Below are positions 19,207 through 29,793 of a stretch of 64,000 nt of DNA, in pieces. A model generated the notes under the pieces. The model made no database searches, was not told the DNA's origin, and was given only the letters and a program-made list of their open reading frames with translations. Origin of the DNA: Undibacterium umbellatum (lineage in GTDB: Bacteria; Pseudomonadota; Gammaproteobacteria; Burkholderiales; Burkholderiaceae_D); contig NZ_JACOFX010000010.1 in NCBI RefSeq assembly GCF_014284125.1, positions 1 to 64,000 of the forward strand, read 5' to 3'. Position numbers and translations under genes: made by a program. Numbering within the stretch: position 1 is the first letter of the stretch; every line of letters starts with the position of its first letter.

Positions 19207-20049
19207 ATGCCCAGCATACTTTCTATCACTCTCTATCCCATCAAATCCTGTGCCGGTATCGCACTGGAAGCGGCTACCCTGAATGAAACCGGCCTCAGCT
19301 TTGAAGGCGTACATGACAGGGAGTGGATGCTGGTAGACCATCAGGGCCTGTTCCTGACGCAAAGAGAATTCCCACGGATGGCCTTGATACGCCCCGAACT
19401 CCGCAGCGATGGCCTGTACATCCATGCCCCCAACATGCCTGTATTGTCCCTGAACCCGCAAGAAGATACCAGCACAGCCAGCGTTACCATCTGGGAAGAA
19501 AGTTTCAGCGCCCTGGATTGCGGGCAAGCAATGGCTGACTGGTTCAGCAAGGCACTGGACACTCCCTGCCGTCTGGTACGCAGTACAGCACAAACCCAAC
19601 GTTTTGCAAATCAGAAATGGACAGGCGACAGACTGGTGGCCACACGTTTTTCTGATGGCTACCCGATTTTACTGACGGCTACTGCCTCGCTTGATGATCT
19701 CAATCAGCGCCTGGAAAAGCAGGGACGCAGTGGCCTGCCCATGAACCGCTTCCGCCCGAATATCGTGCTGGCTGGCATAGAGGCTTTTGAAGAAGACTAT
19801 GCCGCAAATTTTGAAGTGGGCAGCAAGATAAAGTTACGCCCGGTAAAACCTTGTCCGCGCTGCCCCATGCCGTCGATAGACCAGAGTACCGGTGAATTTG
19901 GCCCAGACCCGATGGATATTTTGCAGACTTATCGTGCCAATCCACTGGTCGATGGCGGCATCACTTTTGGCATGAATGTCATCGTCGAACAAGGTGTGGG
20001 ACAGTTATTACGTGTCGGTGATGTCATGGATATGAATATTGCCTTTTAA
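19207..20049 (+). CDS. MOSC-domain protein with N-terminal beta barrel
   Basis: A 280-residue protein with the MOSC N-terminal beta-barrel domain (SITLYPIKSCAGIALEAA at the start, EGVHDREWMLVD) and a MOSC domain (about 140-275) containing NRFRPNIVL and the conserved cysteine segment KPCPRCPMPSID. Members resemble YcbX and mitochondrial mARC, which bind molybdenum cofactor and reduce N-hydroxylated compounds; no ferredoxin domain is fused here. The ATG at 19207 matches the family start. Confidence 0.88.
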   Translation: MPSILSITLYPIKSCAGIALEAATLNETGLSFEGVHDREWMLVDHQGLFLTQREFPRMALIRPELRSDGLYIHAPNMPVLSLNPQEDTSTASVTIWEESFSALDCGQAMADWFSKALDTPCRLVRSTAQTQRFANQKWTGDRLVATRFSDGYPILLTATASLDDLNQRLEKQGRSGLPMNRFRPNIVLAGIEAFEEDYAANFEVGSKIKLRPVKPCPRCPMPSIDQSTGEFGPDPMDILQTYRANPLVDGGITFGMNVIVEQGVGQLLRVGDVMDMNIAF

Positions 20050-20079
20050 CGCAAAAAATACAGACAGATACCAACAGCA

Positions 20080-21225
20080 ATGGAAAGCATGATGCCAGCA
20101 CCTATAGATGAAGAGCCAGACCAGGCTCAGTCTGCGTTGCTGGAATTGCAAATCGAAAACCAAGCTTTGCGGGCCAGACTCGATAGCTTGCTGGAACTGG
20201 CGCACCGCAATCAAAACATCATGGCGCGCCACCAGAGTTTCGATTTGAAGATTATTGGTGCGAATAGCTTTCGTGAACTGATCACGAATATTTTCAGCGC
20301 CCTGGCCGTCACTTCTGAACTGGATGTAGTGTCGCTGGTGCTGTTTGACAAACTGGGCGACTTGCAACAAATGCTGGCTGACCTGAAGATAGATTTGAGT
20401 GAATTTCCACATCTGATTTTCTTGCGGCATGAAGTCGAACTCAGCCAACCAGAAACTGCCTTGCGCAAGCCGCAACTGGGTCTCTATCAAAGCCTGGCAT
20501 ATGCCTCTTATTTCAGCAGTTTCAACAAGAAGCCTGCCAGTATCGCCATCATCCCTATGCGCAGGCAAGGCCGCCTGATAGGTTGTCTGAATCTGGGCAG
20601 TTTCAAGGCCGACCGTTTCCAGCCCAACATGGCGACTGATTTTATTGAGCGTCTGGGCTCCATCATTGCAATCTGTCTGGAAAACGTCATTAACAATGAG
20701 CGCCTGACTTATATAGGCCTGACTGATCCCTTGACGAATGTCAGCAACCGGCGCTACGTAGAGCAGCGCATGCTGGAAGAAATTGCCCGCGCGCGCAGGC
20801 AGAGATACAGCATTGCCTGTATGTATCTGGACATCGATTTCTTCAAGCAAATCAATGACCGCTACGGGCATCAGGGTGGTGACGATGTGTTGAAGGAAGT
20901 AGCAAAACGCATCAAGGATGAACTGCGTCTCAGCGATACCCTGGGCCGTTTTGGTGGTGAGGAATTTGTGGTGGTGCTGGTCAACACCAATTTGCATGAT
21001 GCAATACAGGTGGCGGAACGCATACGCAAAAGTATCGCCAGCCATGAATTCATCTTGAGTGAGTCTGGCACTTGCCAGGCGACAATATCAATCGGCCTCA
21101 CGACCATAGATGAGAACAGCAATTGCGAAGACGCCAGCAGTATCGCCCGCGATCTGGTGTTGCGCGCCGACCGGGCCTTGTACCAGGCCAAGAACGGCGG
21201 ACGCAACCAGGTACGCTGTTTTTAG
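20080..21225 (+). CDS. Cytoplasmic diguanylate cyclase with DUF484/GAF-like sensor
   Basis: A 381-residue protein. A short coiled coil (about 18-45, LLELQIENQALRARLDSLLE) leads into a DUF484/GAF-like domain (about 50-210) and a C-terminal GGDEF domain with RFGGEEF and an upstream RLSD I-site. It should be an active, product-inhibited cyclic di-GMP synthase. Start uncertain: ATG at 20080 or at 20089, the latter with GGAA upstream. It converges with the ferredoxin gene, leaving seven bases. Confidence 0.88.
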   Translation: MESMMPAPIDEEPDQAQSALLELQIENQALRARLDSLLELAHRNQNIMARHQSFDLKIIGANSFRELITNIFSALAVTSELDVVSLVLFDKLGDLQQMLADLKIDLSEFPHLIFLRHEVELSQPETALRKPQLGLYQSLAYASYFSSFNKKPASIAIIPMRRQGRLIGCLNLGSFKADRFQPNMATDFIERLGSIIAICLENVINNERLTYIGLTDPLTNVSNRRYVEQRMLEEIARARRQRYSIACMYLDIDFFKQINDRYGHQGGDDVLKEVAKRIKDELRLSDTLGRFGGEEFVVVLVNTNLHDAIQVAERIRKSIASHEFILSESGTCQATISIGLTTIDENSNCEDASSIARDLVLRADRALYQAKNGGRNQVRCF

Positions 21226-21232
21226 ACTGGTC

Positions 21233-21520
<288 letters not shown>

Positions 21521-21553
21521 TCAGTCACTACATCAGCAGCACCTACTTATATA

Positions 21554-21652
21554 GGGCTTACGCAAATTGTCCCAGCAAGGCGCAGCGCCAAAGACAGTAC
21601 TTTAGTACGGTTAGGAGCTGCGACGCAGCTGAGGGCGTTTTTGCGTAAGTAC
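21554..21652. repeat. MITE-like palindromic element between coaD and the ferredoxin gene
   Basis: About 99 bases bounded by 20-bp imperfect terminal inverted repeats with a perfect 10-bp core: CTTACGCAAA (21557-21566) and TTTGCGTAAG (21640-21649). Inside are three small hairpins: GGCGC-A-GCGCC, GTAC-TTTA-GTAC and AGCTGCG-A-CGCAGCT. It carries no coding frame and no clear target-site duplication. It resembles non-autonomous miniature elements or REP-like sequences. Only one copy is seen in this window. Confidence 0.6.
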
Positions 21653-21665
21653 TATTATATTTACT

Positions 21666-22902
<1,237 letters not shown>

Positions 22903-23012
22903 TGCATGCTTGCTACGGCTAAATCTGTTTACATTGCGCTGTCTGTTAAAATGGCAGCATTCTAATATCAGGGCTGGCATTTTTTGCCGCCCGCACTCCG
23001 AAATATATCCCG

Positions 23013-24089
23013 ATGTTTAGTTTTTTCAAAAAAAAGCCCAAAGAAGAGGCGCCAGTTGTTGTGGCTGAGCCGGCATCCGTTATTACGGAGCCAGCCAGCC
23101 CTGCACCTGTCGCGCCTGCCACTATAGCAGCCACTGTCGCTGCGGCTCCCGTGGCGGAAGTTGTCGCTCCCAAGGCGGCGGAACCTGAGCAAAAACGCTC
23201 TTGGTTAAGCCGCCTGAAAGCCGGGCTCGCCAAAACTTCCTCGAATCTTACCACCCTCTTCATCGGCGCCCGCATTGATGATGATCTGTATGAAGAGCTG
23301 GAAGCTGCCCTGCTGACCTCGGATGCCGGTGTGGAAGCTACCCAATTCCTGCTGGATGGTCTAAAGAAAAAGGTCAAGGAAGACAAGCTGACGGATGCCG
23401 AGCAAGTCAAGGCTGCATTGAAAGTCTTGCTACTGGAACTGCTGACGCCTTTGCAAAAACCACTGGAACTGGGTCGTTATCAACCTTTGGTCATGATGAT
23501 CACAGGCGTGAATGGTGCCGGCAAAACAACGACCATAGGCAAGCTGGCCAAACATATGCAGACCCACCAGCAGTCTGTTTTGCTGGCAGCTGGTGATACT
23601 TTCCGTGCAGCAGCGCGTGAGCAATTGACGATCTGGGGTGAGCGTAATAATGTCACGGTCATTTCACAAGAATCAGGTGACCCTGCCGCTGTGGCTTTTG
23701 ATGCAGTCGCGTCGGCCCGTGCCCGTGGCACCGATGTGGTGATGGTGGATACTGCCGGTCGCCTGCCTACCCAGCTGCATTTGATGGAAGAACTCAAGAA
23801 AATCAAGCGCGTCATTGGCAAGGGCATGGATGGTGCACCACAAGAAGTCTTGCTCATTATCGACGGCAACACTGGTCAGAATGCGCTGACACAGGTCAAG
23901 GCCTTTGATGATGCCCTGCAATTGACTGGCCTGGTCATCACCAAGCTGGATGGCACGGCTAAAGGCGGTGTGCTGGCAGCGATTGCCAAGAACCGCCCTG
24001 TGCCTGTCTACTTCATCGGCATAGGCGAACAGATTGAAGATTTACAACCATTTAATGCCCAGGAATTTGTTGACGCCCTGCTTAGCTAA
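23013..24089 (+). CDS. ftsY: Signal recognition particle receptor FtsY
   Basis: FtsY is the GTPase that docks SRP-ribosome complexes at the inner membrane. The 358-residue protein starts MFSFFKKKPKEE, has an Ala/Pro/Val-rich acidic linker (about 12-65), then the NG domains: GVNGAGKTTTIGKLAKH (G1), DTFRAAAREQL, DTAGRLPT (G3) and TKLDGTAKGG (G4/G5). The A domain is shorter than in E. coli. It heads the ftsY-ftsE-ftsX-rpoH gene order. Confidence 0.98.
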   Translation: MFSFFKKKPKEEAPVVVAEPASVITEPASPAPVAPATIAATVAAAPVAEVVAPKAAEPEQKRSWLSRLKAGLAKTSSNLTTLFIGARIDDDLYEELEAALLTSDAGVEATQFLLDGLKKKVKEDKLTDAEQVKAALKVLLLELLTPLQKPLELGRYQPLVMMITGVNGAGKTTTIGKLAKHMQTHQQSVLLAAGDTFRAAAREQLTIWGERNNVTVISQESGDPAAVAFDAVASARARGTDVVMVDTAGRLPTQLHLMEELKKIKRVIGKGMDGAPQEVLLIIDGNTGQNALTQVKAFDDALQLTGLVITKLDGTAKGGVLAAIAKNRPVPVYFIGIGEQIEDLQPFNAQEFVDALLS

Positions 24090-24151
24090 GTTTGGCCAAG
24101 GGCGGCACAGTAACCAGCACACAATGAAGCTCACAAAGACCAGACGCGACC

Positions 24152-24826
24152 ATGATTGAATTTGAACACGTCAGCAAACAATATTCGCAAGATGCCTACG
24201 CGCTCAACGATGTTTCCTTGTCGATTGCCGCTGGTGAACTGATCTTCCTGGCCGGCCCCTCAGGCGCGGGCAAATCCACCTTGCTGAAAATGATCGCAGG
24301 CATAGAAAAACCGACTGCTGGCCAGGTAAAGGTGAATGGCCAGGACATAGGCAAACTGAAAAGTAGCAGCCTGCCCTATCTGCGCCGCAAGCTGGGCCTG
24401 ATCTTGCAGGATCAAAAACTCCTGACTGACCGCCATGTGCTGGCCAATGTCATGCTGCCTATCATCGTCACTGGTGCCTCGCAGGCAGAAGCCGAAACTC
24501 GCGCACGCATTGCGTTGGAAAAAGTCGGCTTGCCAGACAAGACATACTCAATGCCGTTGGCTTTGTCAGGTGGTGAACAACAGCGCGTGGCGATTGCTCG
24601 TGCCATCGTCAACCGGCCTCAGATCATTCTGGCGGATGAACCGACTGCATTTCTCGACCGCGATAATGCCAACAAAGTTATCACTGCACTCAAGGCTTTC
24701 CAGAGTGCTGGTGTGACCTGCATTATTTCCAGCCATGATGAACAATTTCTCGATCAGGCAAGCCGCGTGATATATCTGAGCCACGGCCGTTTAGTCGATA
24801 CCTGGAAATCCTCGCTGGCAGCCTGA
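24152..24826 (+). CDS. ftsE: Cell division ATP-binding protein FtsE
   Basis: FtsE is the ABC ATPase that, with FtsX, activates septal peptidoglycan hydrolases. The 224-residue protein shows Walker A GPSGAGKST (35-43), signature LSGGEQQR, Walker B IILADEPTA and the switch histidine in ISSHDEQ. It lies 62 bases after ftsY and 31 before ftsX. Confidence 0.97.
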   Translation: MIEFEHVSKQYSQDAYALNDVSLSIAAGELIFLAGPSGAGKSTLLKMIAGIEKPTAGQVKVNGQDIGKLKSSSLPYLRRKLGLILQDQKLLTDRHVLANVMLPIIVTGASQAEAETRARIALEKVGLPDKTYSMPLALSGGEQQRVAIARAIVNRPQIILADEPTAFLDRDNANKVITALKAFQSAGVTCIISSHDEQFLDQASRVIYLSHGRLVDTWKSSLAA

Positions 24827-24857
24827 TCCTGCATCATTAAATATCAAGGACAAATTC

Positions 24858-25772
24858 ATGACCAACTGGTTACGCCAGCACTTGTTTGCCATCAAGACTG
24901 CGCTCACCCATGTGCGCGGCAGTCCCGGCAATTTCCTGTTCAATGTACTGGTAGTCGCAATTGCGCTGGCCTTGCCCATCGCTGGCCTGACCCTGATAGA
25001 AAACATACGTCCAATTTCCTCGCAACTGTCGATAGAACCGGAAATCAGCATCTTTGTCAGCCCTGACACCCCCAGGGCGACTGCCACGGCCTTGTCGATA
25101 CCGCTGAAGAAATTGCTGAAAGAGAAAAGCATTACGGCAAATTTGAGTTTTATCCCCAAAGACAAGGCACTCGCCAGTCTGGAGCAATCATCCAATCTGG
25201 CCGAGGTTTTGTCCACCCTGGGCGGTAATCCTCTGCCAGACGCTTATATATTAGCAATGTCGAACAATGATGCTGGCAAGATAGAGGCGCTGGTAGAAGA
25301 AATCAAACAGATGCCGGATGTCGATGTGGTGCAGCTTGACTCTGCCTGGGTCAAGCGCCTGGCTGCACTGGTGCAGATCATGCAATTGGGTCTGTTATTC
25401 CTTGCCACGACGCTGGGAGTCGTTGTCGTGGTTGTAGTGTTTAATGCCACCCGCCTGCAAGTTATTTCGCACAGAGCGGAAATTTCCCTCACCCGCTTGC
25501 TGGGTGCCACCAATAGCTTTATTCACAAGCCGTATTACTATACCGGTGCGTTGTTAGGATTGCTGGCGGGCGCATTGGCACTGGGCATGATCGCAGCCTC
25601 CCTGCAGCCTTTGAACAAGGCGATTGCCGAATTTGCTAAATTATATGCTTCTGAGTTCCACCTGGCTCCGTTGGGTATCGCACAGAGCGCCATCCTGTTA
25701 GCTGTTAGCATGTTGCTTGGACTGGTGGGAGTTTTTCTCTCGGTCAGAAGGCAGTTGGCAAAAGCCAGCTAA
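24858..25772 (+). CDS. ftsX: Cell division protein FtsX
   Basis: FtsX is the membrane partner of FtsE. The 304-residue protein has a first membrane helix near residues 25-48 (FNVLVVAIALALPIAGLTLI), a periplasmic domain (about 50-170) and three C-terminal helices (about 175-200, 225-250 and 275-295), the family topology. Its start lies 31 bases after the ftsE stop. Confidence 0.95.
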   Translation: MTNWLRQHLFAIKTALTHVRGSPGNFLFNVLVVAIALALPIAGLTLIENIRPISSQLSIEPEISIFVSPDTPRATATALSIPLKKLLKEKSITANLSFIPKDKALASLEQSSNLAEVLSTLGGNPLPDAYILAMSNNDAGKIEALVEEIKQMPDVDVVQLDSAWVKRLAALVQIMQLGLLFLATTLGVVVVVVVFNATRLQVISHRAEISLTRLLGATNSFIHKPYYYTGALLGLLAGALALGMIAASLQPLNKAIAEFAKLYASEFHLAPLGIAQSAILLAVSMLLGLVGVFLSVRRQLAKAS

Positions 25773-25909
25773 TAGCAATTTCATAAGGCCAATGTGGTTT
25801 TGCAACAGCCTCTTACAATTTGCATCGATTTGACTGCAACTTTCAGACTCAGCCAGCGTCTAAGAAATATAAAAACCTTCAATGAATGCTTGTTTTTCAA
25901 TAGATTTAT

Positions 25910-25939
25910 TTGATGAAGTTCATAGAATCTGAGTATTAG
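25910..25939 (+). promoter_or_regulatory. Candidate sigma-70 promoter of rpoH
   Basis: TTGATG (25910-25915) and TATTAG (25934-25939) are separated by 18 bases; each matches consensus at four positions or more. The -10 box overlaps the first four bases of the CIRCE element, a layout that would allow repression. It is about 90 bases before the rpoH start. Confidence 0.4.
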
Positions 25940-25962
25940 CACTCTTCTCAAGAGAGTGCTAA
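25936..25962 (+). promoter_or_regulatory. CIRCE element (HrcA operator) upstream of rpoH
   Basis: TTAGCACTC, nine bases, GAGTGCTAA: both arms agree with the published CIRCE consensus at every position. CIRCE is the operator of the heat-shock repressor HrcA, best known upstream of groESL and dnaK. Here it lies 64 bases upstream of the rpoH start, inside the ftsX-rpoH gap. The hrcA gene is not in this window. Confidence 0.93.
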
Positions 25963-26026
25963 TATAGGAACTTGATAGTGCCGAAAAGAGTAATTGATAC
26001 TCTTAAGGCAGCAATAAGGAGGAAAA

Positions 26027-26923
26027 ATGGCAACTACATCGACACAATTGATCCCTGCAACTGACAGCACAGCTCTGGCCTTGGGCTTTAGTGGCACGCT
26101 GGGTAATATTGATGCCTATATCTCTGCAGTTAATCGCCTGCCTATGCTTACGCATCAGGAAGAGATCGACTTTGCAAACAAATTGCGCAATGAAAATGAT
26201 CTGGCTGCTGCGCAGCAACTGGTTATGTCGCATCTGCGTCTGGTCGTGTCCATCGCCCGTGGTTACCTCGGCTATGGCTTGCCACATGCCGACTTGATTC
26301 AAGAAGGCAATATTGGCCTGATGAAAGCCGTTAAACGTTTCGACCCTGACCAGGGCGTGCGTCTGGTGTCCTATGCCATGCACTGGATCAAGGCTGAAAT
26401 GCATGAGTACATCCTGAAAAACTGGCGTTTGGTCAAAGTAGCAACGACCAAAGCTCAGCGCAAATTGTTCTTTAATCTGCGCAGCCATAAAGAAGGCCTG
26501 GACGCGATGACACCCAAGCAAATTGATGCCCTGGCATCAACGCTGGATGTCAAACGCGAAGAAGTCATCGAAATGGAAATGCGTTTGTCCGGCCACGATA
26601 TCGCCCTGGATGCACCGACGGATGATGACGATGAAAAATTCGCTCCCATCGCTTATCTGAAAACTGAGTCCGACGAGCCTACCCGTGTTCTGGAAACACG
26701 CCAGTATGACCGTCTGCAAAGCGAAGGGCTGGAATCGGCACTTGCCAAGCTGGATGCGCGTTCACGCCACATCATAGAGTCACGCTGGTTGAAAAACGAT
26801 GATGGTACAGGTGCAACCCTGCACGAACTGGCGGATGAGTATGGCGTTTCTGCCGAACGCATACGCCAGATCGAAAGCGCAGCCCTGAAAAAAATGAAGG
26901 GCAGCCTCAGCAGTTTTGCTTAA
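26027..26923 (+). CDS. rpoH: RNA polymerase heat-shock sigma factor (sigma-32)
   Basis: RpoH directs RNA polymerase to heat-shock promoters. The 298-residue protein has region 2 (HLRLVVSIARGYLGYGLPHADLIQEG split across 2.1-2.2, RFDPDQGVRLVSYAMHWIKAE in 2.3-2.4), the diagnostic RpoH box QRKLFFNLR, and a region 4 helix-turn-helix (TLHELADEYGVSAERIRQIE). An ideal AAGGAGG lies five bases before the ATG. Between CIRCE and this site is a weak 6-bp AT-rich hairpin (25986-26004) that might influence initiation. Transcription probably comes from its own promoter under HrcA control. Confidence 0.97.
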   Translation: MATTSTQLIPATDSTALALGFSGTLGNIDAYISAVNRLPMLTHQEEIDFANKLRNENDLAAAQQLVMSHLRLVVSIARGYLGYGLPHADLIQEGNIGLMKAVKRFDPDQGVRLVSYAMHWIKAEMHEYILKNWRLVKVATTKAQRKLFFNLRSHKEGLDAMTPKQIDALASTLDVKREEVIEMEMRLSGHDIALDAPTDDDDEKFAPIAYLKTESDEPTRVLETRQYDRLQSEGLESALAKLDARSRHIIESRWLKNDDGTGATLHELADEYGVSAERIRQIESAALKKMKGSLSSFA

Positions 26924-26946
26924 TCAAAATATGCTGCAGTAATGAC

Positions 26947-26975
26947 AAAGGCACTCGCGAGAGTGCCTTTTGTTT
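26947..26975 (+). terminator. Rho-independent terminator of rpoH
   Basis: A perfect 10-bp stem (AAAGGCACTC / GAGTGCCTTT) capped by a GCGA tetraloop and followed by a T-rich stretch, 23 bases after the rpoH stop. Confidence 0.9.
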
Positions 26976-27301
26976 TTGCTGATCCACCTACCGTTAATGC
27001 TCCAGAATGTATTGCCAGCATGAAAATCCACGCAGAAACCTGATTTTCCATATTAAATTGCCGAAAATAAATAGTGTCACTTAACTAATTTCTCTGGCGG
27101 TGCTACATTGATCCTGCGCAGCTAACAAACTATTTTCGATGAACAGCAGGAAAGATCATCTCACAGATGCTGCGCATCTTCATGCTCATGCAAACCAGTA
27201 GAACTTAGCGTAGCAAGGCTCATCACCTGCTTTGCTCACACTGAGAGTCTGGCTATTTTATACACGATACAGACCATGGATTCTCACCAAGGAGAAAACT
27301 T
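26976..27301. other. Intergenic region before the polysaccharide-lyase-like gene
   Basis: No gene is supported here. A weak promoter candidate, TTGCTC (27232-27237) with 16 bases to TATTTT (27254-27259), sits 43 bases before the next start. A small hairpin AGATGC-TGC-GCATCT lies at 27165-27179. AAGGAG is placed eight bases before the ATG at 27302. Confidence 0.35.
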
Positions 27302-28219
27302 ATGCTGACGTTCAAACAGCTTTCAATGCAAGGCAAAGTGATGAAAAAGAAAACATCAATTTTACTGATTACTATCCTCATGTCATTTAACTGCGGAGCG
27401 CAAGTAAAAACACTCCCGGCCAATGTCAGTTTTGTGGGCGACTGGAGTGCCAAGACCGAGCGGCCTGGCCGTGGCGTATGGCGTGATTTACAGGCATGGG
27501 AAAAAGATCGCATTGTGCCTCGTGACAATGAACGGTTTTCACCTGATATTGCTGTGGCACAAATTCAGGTCAAGCCCGGTGATCAGGTCGGGGGATGGTC
27601 CGGCGAGCGTGCTGAAGTATCGACCATGCAATCACTCAATGCTTCGCCATTATCAGTCAATACAGGTTCCGGGAAAGAGTTTTATGGAATTTCTGTCAAA
27701 TTACCAGCTGACTGGCAACCTCCGGTTGCCACTTCTGTTGATCCTTATCCCTGGGGCATTATTTTCCAGTTGCACGGCCCGGATAACTTGGGAACCAATC
27801 CGGCATTTGCCTTATGTGCAGAAAGCGACTTTCATATTAACCTGCAAACAGGAGATATCCTCGAAGGCGGAACACGTACCAAGCCCAAAAATGCAGTTCG
27901 CGCCCAGTTCAGTAATGGGCAATTGAGCAAGGGTAAATGGGTCAAGTTCATGATAGAAGTCACATGGGCAGCAGATAGCAGTGGTTATCTGGCCATTTCC
28001 AGACTTGACGAAGACCCGTCAGCTCAGTGGACCAAAGTCTATGAAGGCAAGAATATACCTACGCTGCAATATGCTTATGGCCGGGCTGTTGGCGACCACT
28101 ATTGGAAAACGGGCTATTATCGCAACCGTGGTTTGACATTTACCAGCAAGCTGTTGCTGGGGCCCGCGGTGCGGGGAACAAGTTTCGCTGATGTTGCGAA
28201 GGCAGCGTTTGGCAGTTAA
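27302..28219 (+). CDS. Secreted polysaccharide lyase-like protein (heparin lyase I-type fold)
   Basis: A 305-residue exported protein. A signal peptide is readable (KKKTSILLITILMSFNCGA, about residues 15-33). The mature part has features of the Polysacc_lyase family (heparin lyase I/PL20-like jelly roll): FVGDWSAKTERPGRGVWRD, GERAEVS, EFYGISVKLPADW, WGIIFQLHGPD, and a late WVKFMIEVTW strand. Such enzymes cleave acidic polysaccharides by beta-elimination. The substrate is not known and the catalytic residues cannot be assigned by eye. The ATG at 27302 has the best ribosome site; one at 27341 would give a more typical signal peptide. It is a single gene between rpoH and the oxidase locus. Confidence 0.65.
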   Translation: MLTFKQLSMQGKVMKKKTSILLITILMSFNCGAQVKTLPANVSFVGDWSAKTERPGRGVWRDLQAWEKDRIVPRDNERFSPDIAVAQIQVKPGDQVGGWSGERAEVSTMQSLNASPLSVNTGSGKEFYGISVKLPADWQPPVATSVDPYPWGIIFQLHGPDNLGTNPAFALCAESDFHINLQTGDILEGGTRTKPKNAVRAQFSNGQLSKGKWVKFMIEVTWAADSSGYLAISRLDEDPSAQWTKVYEGKNIPTLQYAYGRAVGDHYWKTGYYRNRGLTFTSKLLLGPAVRGTSFADVAKAAFGS

Positions 28220-28282
28220 TGCAAGAACTCGATATTCATAACGAGGTCCGCGCTGCACTCAGGCAGCTGGCACCATGAATAC

Positions 28283-28315
28283 TTCCCGGCCTGGAGGTCT
28301 CAGGCTGGCCGGGAA
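28283..28315. terminator. Hairpin between convergent genes
   Basis: A perfect 9-bp GC-rich stem (TTCCCGGCC / GGCCGGGAA) with a 15-base loop lies between the lyase-like gene and the sco gene, which converge. No T-run follows on either strand, so it may be a pause, processing or stability element rather than a strong intrinsic terminator. Confidence 0.45.
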
Positions 28316-28321
28316 TTGCCT

Positions 28322-28912
28322 TCACTTCAGGAGTATCTTCAGATCATGTGCAACTGGCTCAGGCCCCTGGCCATGGCGCAAGAATAAACGTATGCGTCCC
28401 TGGGGATCAAATACATAACTGCCAGCAGTATGGTCTACGGTATAACTGCCTGGCGTTTTACCAGCCACCTTTTGATAAAACACCTTGAATTCCTTGGCGA
28501 CCTTGGCAGTTGCCTCTGCATTGCCATACAGGCCCAGGAAGCGTTTGTCGAAGTTGGGCACATAATTGGACAATAAAGCCTGGGTATCACGCTCAGGATC
28601 GAGCGTCACGAACAAGACTTGCACCTTGTCGGCATCGGCTCCCAGCAATTTCATGACCCCTGCCATTTCCACCATGGTGGTCGGGCAAACATCAGGACAC
28701 TGGGTATAACCAAAGAAGATCACCACAGCCTTGCCCTTGAAGTCAGCCAGGGTGCGCGGCTTGCCATTGTGATCGGTCAGGGAAAAATCCTTGGCATAAT
28801 CCAGGCCGGTCAGATCCGTGTTGTTGAATTTTTCTTGCGCAGGCATGCAGCCAGATAAGCCCAGCAAACTCAGCGCCATTAACAGACTGGCCAGATGCCT
28901 CAAAATTTTCAT
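28322..28912 (-). CDS. SCO1/SenC-type copper chaperone lipoprotein
   Basis: SCO proteins deliver copper or reduce cysteines at the CuA site of cytochrome oxidase subunit II. The 196-residue protein has a lipoprotein signal (LLGLSGC, lipid Cys22), a thioredoxin fold with C72-PDV-C76 in [10 protein letters not shown], and the copper-ligand histidine H161 ([10 protein letters not shown]). It overlaps ctaB by four bases (ATGA) and is the last gene of the assembly operon. Confidence 0.94.
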   Translation of the reverse strand: MKILRHLASLLMALSLLGLSGCMPAQEKFNNTDLTGLDYAKDFSLTDHNGKPRTLADFKGKAVVIFFGYTQCPDVCPTTMVEMAGVMKLLGADADKVQVLFVTLDPERDTQALLSNYVPNFDKRFLGLYGNAEATAKVAKEFKVFYQKVAGKTPGSYTVDHTAGSYVFDPQGRIRLFLRHGQGPEPVAHDLKILLK

Positions 28913-29793
28913 AGCTTGATATAGTGATCAATCAACAAGGCTGCGAATAGCAGGGAGAGGTAGATGATGGAAAATGTAAAGGTCTTGCGCGCCAGCACGT
29001 CATCGTAGTGCTTATAAATACGCCATGCATACCAGAGGAAGATCAGGCCGAGGATGATGGCACTGACCAGGTAAATCAGCCCGCTCATATGTACCGCGTA
29101 AGGCAGCATGGTGGTTGCAAACAAGGCGATCGTATAGAGCCAGATATGGAAGCGGGTAAATTCCAGGCCATGGGTGATTGGTAACATCGGCAGGCCAGAA
29201 CGGGCATAGTCATCCCGTCTGTACATCGCCAGCGCCCAGAAATGCGGCGGCGTCCAGACAAAGATAATCAGGACTAGCAACCATGCCTGCATTGGCACAT
29301 CATTTGCCACGGCTGCCCAGCCCAGCGCCGGTGGCATGGCACCAGACAAACCACCGATGACGATATTTTGCGGTGTCGCCGGTTTCAGGATGATGGTGTA
29401 TACCACGGCATAGCCGACGAAGGTAATGAAAGTCAGCCACATGGTCAGGGGATTGACCATGGTATACAAGATCCACATACCCATGCCGCCAATGACACCT
29501 GAAAACACCAGGGTTTGCGGTACCGTGATTTCACCCTGGGCCGTCGCGCGGCGCGCGGTTCTTGCCATGCGTGAATCAATTTCTTTTTCCACCAGGCAAT
29601 TTACGGCAAAAGCTGCGCCAGCCAGCAGCCAGATACCCGCAGTAGCGGCCACCACGACACGCCAGTCAGGCAAATCTGGCGTCGCCAGAAACATGCCAAT
29701 AACGGCGCAAAACACGGCGAGCTGGGTAACACGGGGCTTGGTCAACGCCCAGTACTGAGCCAGTCGGTTGGAAGGCAAACTTAAAGTGGTCAT
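28909..29793 (-). CDS. ctaB: Protoheme IX farnesyltransferase (heme O synthase)
   Basis: CtaB (CyoE) attaches a farnesyl group to heme B to make heme O, the precursor of heme A. The 294-residue membrane protein has the UbiA-family prenyl-binding motif in [19 protein letters not shown] and a second polar loop [15 protein letters not shown], and about nine helices. Its start overlaps the ctaA stop by four bases, and its own stop overlaps the sco start. Confidence 0.96.
   Translation of the reverse strand: MTTLSLPSNRLAQYWALTKPRVTQLAVFCAVIGMFLATPDLPDWRVVVAATAGIWLLAGAAFAVNCLVEKEIDSRMARTARRATAQGEITVPQTLVFSGVIGGMGMWILYTMVNPLTMWLTFITFVGYAVVYTIILKPATPQNIVIGGLSGAMPPALGWAAVANDVPMQAWLLVLIIFVWTPPHFWALAMYRRDDYARSGLPMLPITHGLEFTRFHIWLYTIALFATTMLPYAVHMSGLIYLVSAIILGLIFLWYAWRIYKHYDDVLARKTFTFSIIYLSLLFAALLIDHYIKL

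Noticed and set aside
20008-21045. A 345-codon open frame on the minus strand opposite a diguanylate cyclase gene
   Set aside because: The sense gene has clear GGDEF motifs; the antisense frame has no motif and no ribosome site.
27138-27200. A 20-codon frame upstream of the lyase-like gene
   Set aside because: It is very short, has no good ribosome site and no recognisable features.
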